64,000 nt of DNA, from positions 19,648 through 83,647 of the forward strand of contig NZ_JANCPR020000041.1 of assembly GCF_028657195.3 (NCBI RefSeq), given 5' to 3'. This document shows, piece after piece, positions 60,500-64,000 of the stretch. Numbering within the stretch: position 1 is the first letter of the stretch; each line of letters opens with the position of its first letter. Under the pieces are notes generated by a model. It did no database searches. It saw only the letters and a program-made list of their open reading frames with translations, and was not told the origin of the DNA. The stretch is from Streptomyces iconiensis (GTDB lineage Bacteria; Actinomycetota; Actinomycetes; Streptomycetales; Streptomycetaceae). Made by a program: the position numbers and the translations under genes.

Positions 60500-60711
60500 C
60501 GTGCGGGCCAGCAGCGTGGGCCCCGGGGGCGCGACGCAGCGCGGGGGCCGGAGGGGTGCGACGGCCCCCGCCGGGAGGAACGCCTCGTATGGACGCGACC
60601 CGCCTCACCCCGGCAGGCGCGGTCTCCCCGCGCCAACTCGGCCTCGGCGAGGCCGGGTCGACGCCGGCCGCGTGACCCGCGTTGTCGGTCCCGGCTGCCA
60701 CAATCGAACGC

Positions 60712-61083
60712 ATGCTGAGGATCGGATCCGTGGTGCTGGGAGTGGCCGACGTACCCCGTGCGGTCGCCTTCTGGACCCGCGCCCTTGACTACGTCCCGCG
60801 CGAGGAACCCGAGGAGGACTGGGCGATCCTGATCCCCGCCGACGGCCGCGCCGGGCCCCAACTCTCCCTGGCCGAGAGCGAGACCCCCGTCCAGAAGTAC
60901 CCCCGCATTCACCTGGATCTCTACGCCGGAGACGCCGCCGACCAGGCCGCCGAGACCGAACGCCTCGTCTCCCTCGGCGCCCACCGCACCGACTGGGACC
61001 TGTACCCGCCCGACGCCGACTTCATCGTCCTCACCGACCCGGACGGCAACGCGTTCTGCGTCATCGACACGAGCGGCCACTGA
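60712..61083 (+). CDS. VOC-family (glyoxalase-fold) protein
   Basis: A 123-residue protein of two beta-alpha-beta-beta-beta units: GSVVLGVADVPRAVAFWTRALDY and IHLDLYAGD...VLTDPDGNAFCVIDTSGH, with His and Glu/Asp positions typical of the fold. Substrate unknown. No ribosome-binding site is visible, and CACAAT about 10 bases upstream may be a -10, so a leaderless message is possible. The 60500-60711 gap holds only a doubtful 28-codon frame. Confidence 0.82.
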   Translation: MLRIGSVVLGVADVPRAVAFWTRALDYVPREEPEEDWAILIPADGRAGPQLSLAESETPVQKYPRIHLDLYAGDAADQAAETERLVSLGAHRTDWDLYPPDADFIVLTDPDGNAFCVIDTSGH

Positions 61084-61101
61084 GCCCCAACCGGCCGCCC
61101 G

Positions 61102-62433
61102 TCACCCCCGCACGCCACCGACGTCTGCACGAGGCGCACCCACGGATTCCGCCCGCCCCGCGCCCAGCACGGGACTGGTCGGTCCCGCGCCGAGCACAGG
61201 ACTGGTTGGGTGCAGAGGGAGGCGGGTGCCGAGAAGGACCATGCGGAAGGCGTGTTCGGTGGCGTCCGCGAGATAGGTGGGTGCGTGGGTGAGCGCTTCG
61301 GCGAGGGGGAGGGGAGCGGGGAGTATCGAACCGTAGGCGTCGATGCCGGGGGTGTTGCCCGCGCCCTCGCCGAGGGTGCCGGCAAGGGCGAGAACCGGCT
61401 TGCCGTACAGCTTGGCGCGGCGGGCGACCTCGGCCGGGATCTTGCCGCGTGCGGTCTGGTGGTCGAGGGAACCCTCGGCGGTGAGAACGAGGTCGGCACG
61501 GGCGAGGCGTGCGTCGAGGTCGAGGTGGTCGAGAAGGACCTCGAAGCGGGGGAGCAACCTGGCGCCCACAGCGGCGAGGCCCGAGCCGAGGCCACCGGAG
61601 GCACCCGTGCCGGGGGCGCTGCGCAGGTCCGCGCCGAACGGGTCGCTCACCACGTCCCGTTCCAGGACGGCCGCCCAGCGGTCCAGCCCGTGCGAGAGCA
61701 GCTCGACCTGTTCAGGCGTCGCCCCCTTCTGCGGACCGAACACGCGCGCCACGCCGGTCGGGCCGCACAGCACATTGAACGGATTGCAGGCGACGAGGAG
61801 TTCGGTGTCCTTCAAGCGCGGGTCGAGGCCGGACGCGTCGATACGGTCCAGAGCCGGCAGGACATGGCCACCGCGCGCCAGCTCGGCGCCGTCCCCGTCG
61901 AGGAGCCGCGCCCCGAGTGCCTGGAGCGCGCCCGCCCCGCCGTCGGAGGTGCCCGAGTCCCCGCAGCCCACCAGCACGCGCCGGGCCCCGGCGTCGAGCG
62001 CGGCGCGGATCAGCTGGCCGACGCCGTATGTCGTCGTCATGCCCGGATCGCGGCACTCGCGCGGCACGAGCGAGAGCCCGGCCACCGCCGCCATCTCCAC
62101 CACCGCTGTGGGCACGTGAGCCGCTCCGGCCGCCCAGCCGGCTTGCCCGGCCCCGACCGCTCCGTTCCCGAGCAGGGCGAAATGCGTGCGGACGGGGGCG
62201 CCGATCGGGCCCGTCGCGTGGAGCGGGACGAGGTGGCCCCCCGTCGCGGTGGCGAGGGCTTCGGCTGTGCCCTCGCCACCGTCCACGAGGGGGATGAGGT
62301 CGAGCGTGGCCCCGGGAGCGACGCGGCGAATGCCCTTGGCCATGGCCTCGGCGGCCTGGTGCGCGGAGAGGGACTCCTTGAAGCCGCTGGGCGCGACCGT
62401 GATGTGGTAGGAGGAAGCGGGCTTGTCGGGCAT
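61102..62433 (-). CDS. glxK: glycerate 2-kinase (GlxK/GarK family)
   Basis: A 443-residue kinase. Family motifs are APSGFKESLSAHQAAEAMA, PLVDGGEGTAEAL, GCGDSGTSDGGAGALQALG and AEGSLDHQTARGK. The last 40 residues include a duplicated PTSPVLGAG. AAGGAG lies 6 bases before the ATG. It phosphorylates glycerate to 2-phosphoglycerate in glyoxylate/glycerate use. The SLC13-like transporter lies 80 bases upstream on the same strand and may import glycerate or another carboxylate. Confidence 0.92.
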   Translation of the reverse strand: MPDKPASSYHITVAPSGFKESLSAHQAAEAMAKGIRRVAPGATLDLIPLVDGGEGTAEALATATGGHLVPLHATGPIGAPVRTHFALLGNGAVGAGQAGWAAGAAHVPTAVVEMAAVAGLSLVPRECRDPGMTTTYGVGQLIRAALDAGARRVLVGCGDSGTSDGGAGALQALGARLLDGDGAELARGGHVLPALDRIDASGLDPRLKDTELLVACNPFNVLCGPTGVARVFGPQKGATPEQVELLSHGLDRWAAVLERDVVSDPFGADLRSAPGTGASGGLGSGLAAVGARLLPRFEVLLDHLDLDARLARADLVLTAEGSLDHQTARGKIPAEVARRAKLYGKPVLALAGTLGEGAGNTPGIDAYGSILPAPLPLAEALTHAPTYLADATEHAFRMVLLGTRLPLHPTSPVLGAGPTSPVLGAGRAESVGAPRADVGGVRG

Positions 62434-62513
62434 GACGGGCTCCTTGCAATGTACGAGGAGTGAGCGGAGAAGGACGAGCTGAGCGGAGGCGTGGGGCCGG
62501 CGCGGAGTGCCGC

Positions 62514-63932
62514 TCAGCGCACCGGCACGCCCAGCAGCGGCCACACGAGCAGCGCGAACACCAGCACCAGGACCGCTGTCAGCGGGGCCAGCACGGCGGA
62601 GAGGCGCAGGAGGTCGCCGGGGGTGTAGGTGGGGGTGTCGGGTATGTCGGCGAAGAGGGCGACGGGTTTGGCCGAGGCGGGCAGCGTGTGGCAGAAGCCC
62701 GCGGCTGCCGTGGAGGCGAGCGCCGCTGACACCGGGTTGACCCCGGCGCCGGCAGCCGCCGCGACGACCAGCGGTACCAGCACGCTGGAGCGGGCCGAAC
62801 GCGACTGCAGCAGCAGGTGCGCGCCCGTACTCACAAGGACGACGGCGCCGAGGAACGCCCACGGCGGGAGGGCCGCACCGCCGGGCACCCCACTGACCAG
62901 CCATTTCGCGGCGCCGGACGCGGAGAGCGCGACCCCCATCGCCATCGTCGCCGCCATGAACAGCAGCAACGACCAGGGCACCGTCTTCAGCGCGTCCTTC
63001 AGCCCGACCGTGCCCAGCGCCGGCGAGGCGGCGACCACGGCGCCGATCAGCGCGACAAGCGCGGGGGACACTCCGTGCAGCGGCTCGCTGCACCAGAGCC
63101 CGACCACGGTGAACAGCAGCAGCGCCGCCCGCGCTTCGGGCTGCGACAGCGGTCCTGTCACGGTGCCCGGGGAGTGCCGCTGGATGTCCTCGACGGTGAT
63201 CCGCACGGGTCCGTGCCGGTCCTCGCGCCGTGTCGTCGTCAACAGCACGGCCTCGGCGGCCAGATGAGAGGTCACTATGGCCAGCGGCAGCCCGAGCAGC
63301 AGCCACTGGGTGAAGCCGACGTGCTCGCCAGCCGACTCCCACAGCACGCTCACCGTGATCAGGTGGGCGCCGGCGCCGATCAGGGTGGCGACCGCGGACA
63401 GCAGGATGACGGTGGGGAACAGCAGCGCGAGCATCACCACGAGCCGCTTGCGCTCGCGCAATACGGCGGCGAGCGCGAGGAAGACGGGGAGCGCCAGGGC
63501 CGCGCGGCCGGAGGTGGCCGGTATGGCGAACGCGCTGACCACCAGTGCGGCCGTGGTGAGGTGCACGAGCTGCCGCACCGAACGGGCCCCGCTCACCAGG
63601 AAGGCCGCGGCCCGCGCCGCCAGCCCGGTTCTGGAGACGGCGGCGGCCAGGACGAAGGCGCAGATCAGCAGCCAGACCGTCTCGTCGCCGAGGGTGCCGA
63701 AGAGGGTGTCGGAGCTGATGACACCGGTGGCGGCGAGCGCGAGCCCCGCTCCGAGCGCGATATATGTGTCGTCGATCGGTGTGCCGATCCACGCGCAGGT
63801 CGCCAGCGCGAACACCGCGAACGTGAGCCGCGCGTCCCCGCTCAGCCCGGCGAAGTTGCTGGGCACCGCGAGGAGCGCGCACACGCTCAACGCGAGACAG
63901 AGGGGGATGGCCTGCCGAAGACTCAATGTCAT
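62514..63932 (-). CDS. SLC13/DASS-type anion transporter
   Basis: A 472-residue membrane protein with about 12 helices. Recognisable parts are FGTLGDETVWLLICAFVLAAAVSRTGLAARAAAFLV, AIPATSGRAALALPVF and GFCHTLPASAKPVALFADIP, as in divalent-anion sodium symporters. The substrate is probably a carboxylate; glycerate is suggested by the adjacent kinase gene. A palindrome lies about 50 bp upstream of the start. Confidence 0.87.
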   Translation of the reverse strand: MTLSLRQAIPLCLALSVCALLAVPSNFAGLSGDARLTFAVFALATCAWIGTPIDDTYIALGAGLALAATGVISSDTLFGTLGDETVWLLICAFVLAAAVSRTGLAARAAAFLVSGARSVRQLVHLTTAALVVSAFAIPATSGRAALALPVFLALAAVLRERKRLVVMLALLFPTVILLSAVATLIGAGAHLITVSVLWESAGEHVGFTQWLLLGLPLAIVTSHLAAEAVLLTTTRREDRHGPVRITVEDIQRHSPGTVTGPLSQPEARAALLLFTVVGLWCSEPLHGVSPALVALIGAVVAASPALGTVGLKDALKTVPWSLLLFMAATMAMGVALSASGAAKWLVSGVPGGAALPPWAFLGAVVLVSTGAHLLLQSRSARSSVLVPLVVAAAAGAGVNPVSAALASTAAAGFCHTLPASAKPVALFADIPDTPTYTPGDLLRLSAVLAPLTAVLVLVFALLVWPLLGVPVR

Positions 63933-63977
63933 ACGACTGAGTCTTCGGCCCCGCCGTGAGCCCTCAATGAGTGCTTT

Positions 63978-63993
63978 ATGAAGGCAACTTCAT
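63978..63993. promoter_or_regulatory. palindrome upstream of the anion transporter
   Basis: ATGAAG-GCAA-CTTCAT has perfect 6-bp arms in AT-rich DNA 46-61 bp upstream of the transporter start. Its position suits an operator of the transporter-kinase operon; the regulator may lie just outside the window. Confidence 0.45.
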
Positions 63994-64000
63994 CAAGACC

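Noticed and set aside
60595..60678. 28-codon frame MDATRLTPAGAVSPRQLGLG before the VOC gene
   Set aside because: GGAGG lies 10 bases upstream, but the peptide is too short and featureless to support.

Overview
The window is a very GC-rich actinobacterial chromosome segment, and everything in it points to Streptomyces: strong G/C bias at third codon positions, many GTG starts, translationally coupled ATGA/GTGA junctions, and a gene order matching the conserved Streptomyces core (2-oxoacid dehydrogenase genes, cobalamin genes, PspA, nadA/erpA, and the cytochrome aa3 and bc1 genes). Part of that order (erpA, an AdoK-like kinase, ctaC, ctaE-qcrCAB) is also shared with mycobacteria. I saw no rRNA, tRNA, CRISPR array, insertion sequence or prophage.

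Layout. 1-6.7 kb, minus strand: start of aceE, a GntR regulator, two-lipoyl E2 (sucB/dlaT), lipoamide dehydrogenase, leucyl aminopeptidase. 6.9-12.4 kb: cobS, cobT and an MBL-fold/CobU fusion for the cobalamin lower-ligand steps, with an MprF-like aminoacyltransferase among them. 12.5-15.6 kb: an ABC exporter, a methyltransferase and a DUF3043 protein. 15.8-22.4 kb, plus strand: pspA, its partner PspAA, a NarL-type two-component pair and a large RND pump, a plausible envelope-stress block. 22.7-30.2 kb: GNAT enzyme, nadA, divergent erpA, an anchored protein of unknown function, an AdoK-like kinase and a cysteine desulfurase/TusA fusion. 30.5-39.9 kb: the respiratory locus ctaCDF, an L,D-transpeptidase, a degenerate receiver protein, ctaE and qcrCAB. 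40-45.6 kb: trpD, a VOC protein, an amidohydrolase coupled to a DUF3311 protein and a sodium:solute symporter. 46-58 kb: a tightly coupled nitrate assimilation operon (narK-like transporter, nitrate reductase, FAD reductase, nirB, nirD), then the HemD-like regulator nnaR and sirohydrochlorin chelatase, which supplies siroheme for NirB. 58.3-60.1 kb: a SAM-IV riboswitch, a possible six-codon leader and a hairpin in front of a SufS-like enzyme. The end holds a small VOC protein, glycerate kinase and an SLC13-type anion transporter.

The least ordinary features are: (i) two tandem 13-bp palindromes upstream of aceE with a third copy in the promoter of the neighbouring gntR; (ii) a 21-bp palindrome spanning the ctaE start codon; (iii) a 15-kb island (about 43.6-58.8 kb) in which nearly every gene carries in-frame minisatellites or low-complexity expansions at termini or domain borders; (iv) an array of GlnR-like half-sites inside an 18-bp tandem repeat between nirD and nnaR; (v) the SAM-IV riboswitch followed by a mini-ORF abutting a hairpin. 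No wholly new multi-gene system is evident; the novelty lies mainly in regulation and repeat architecture.
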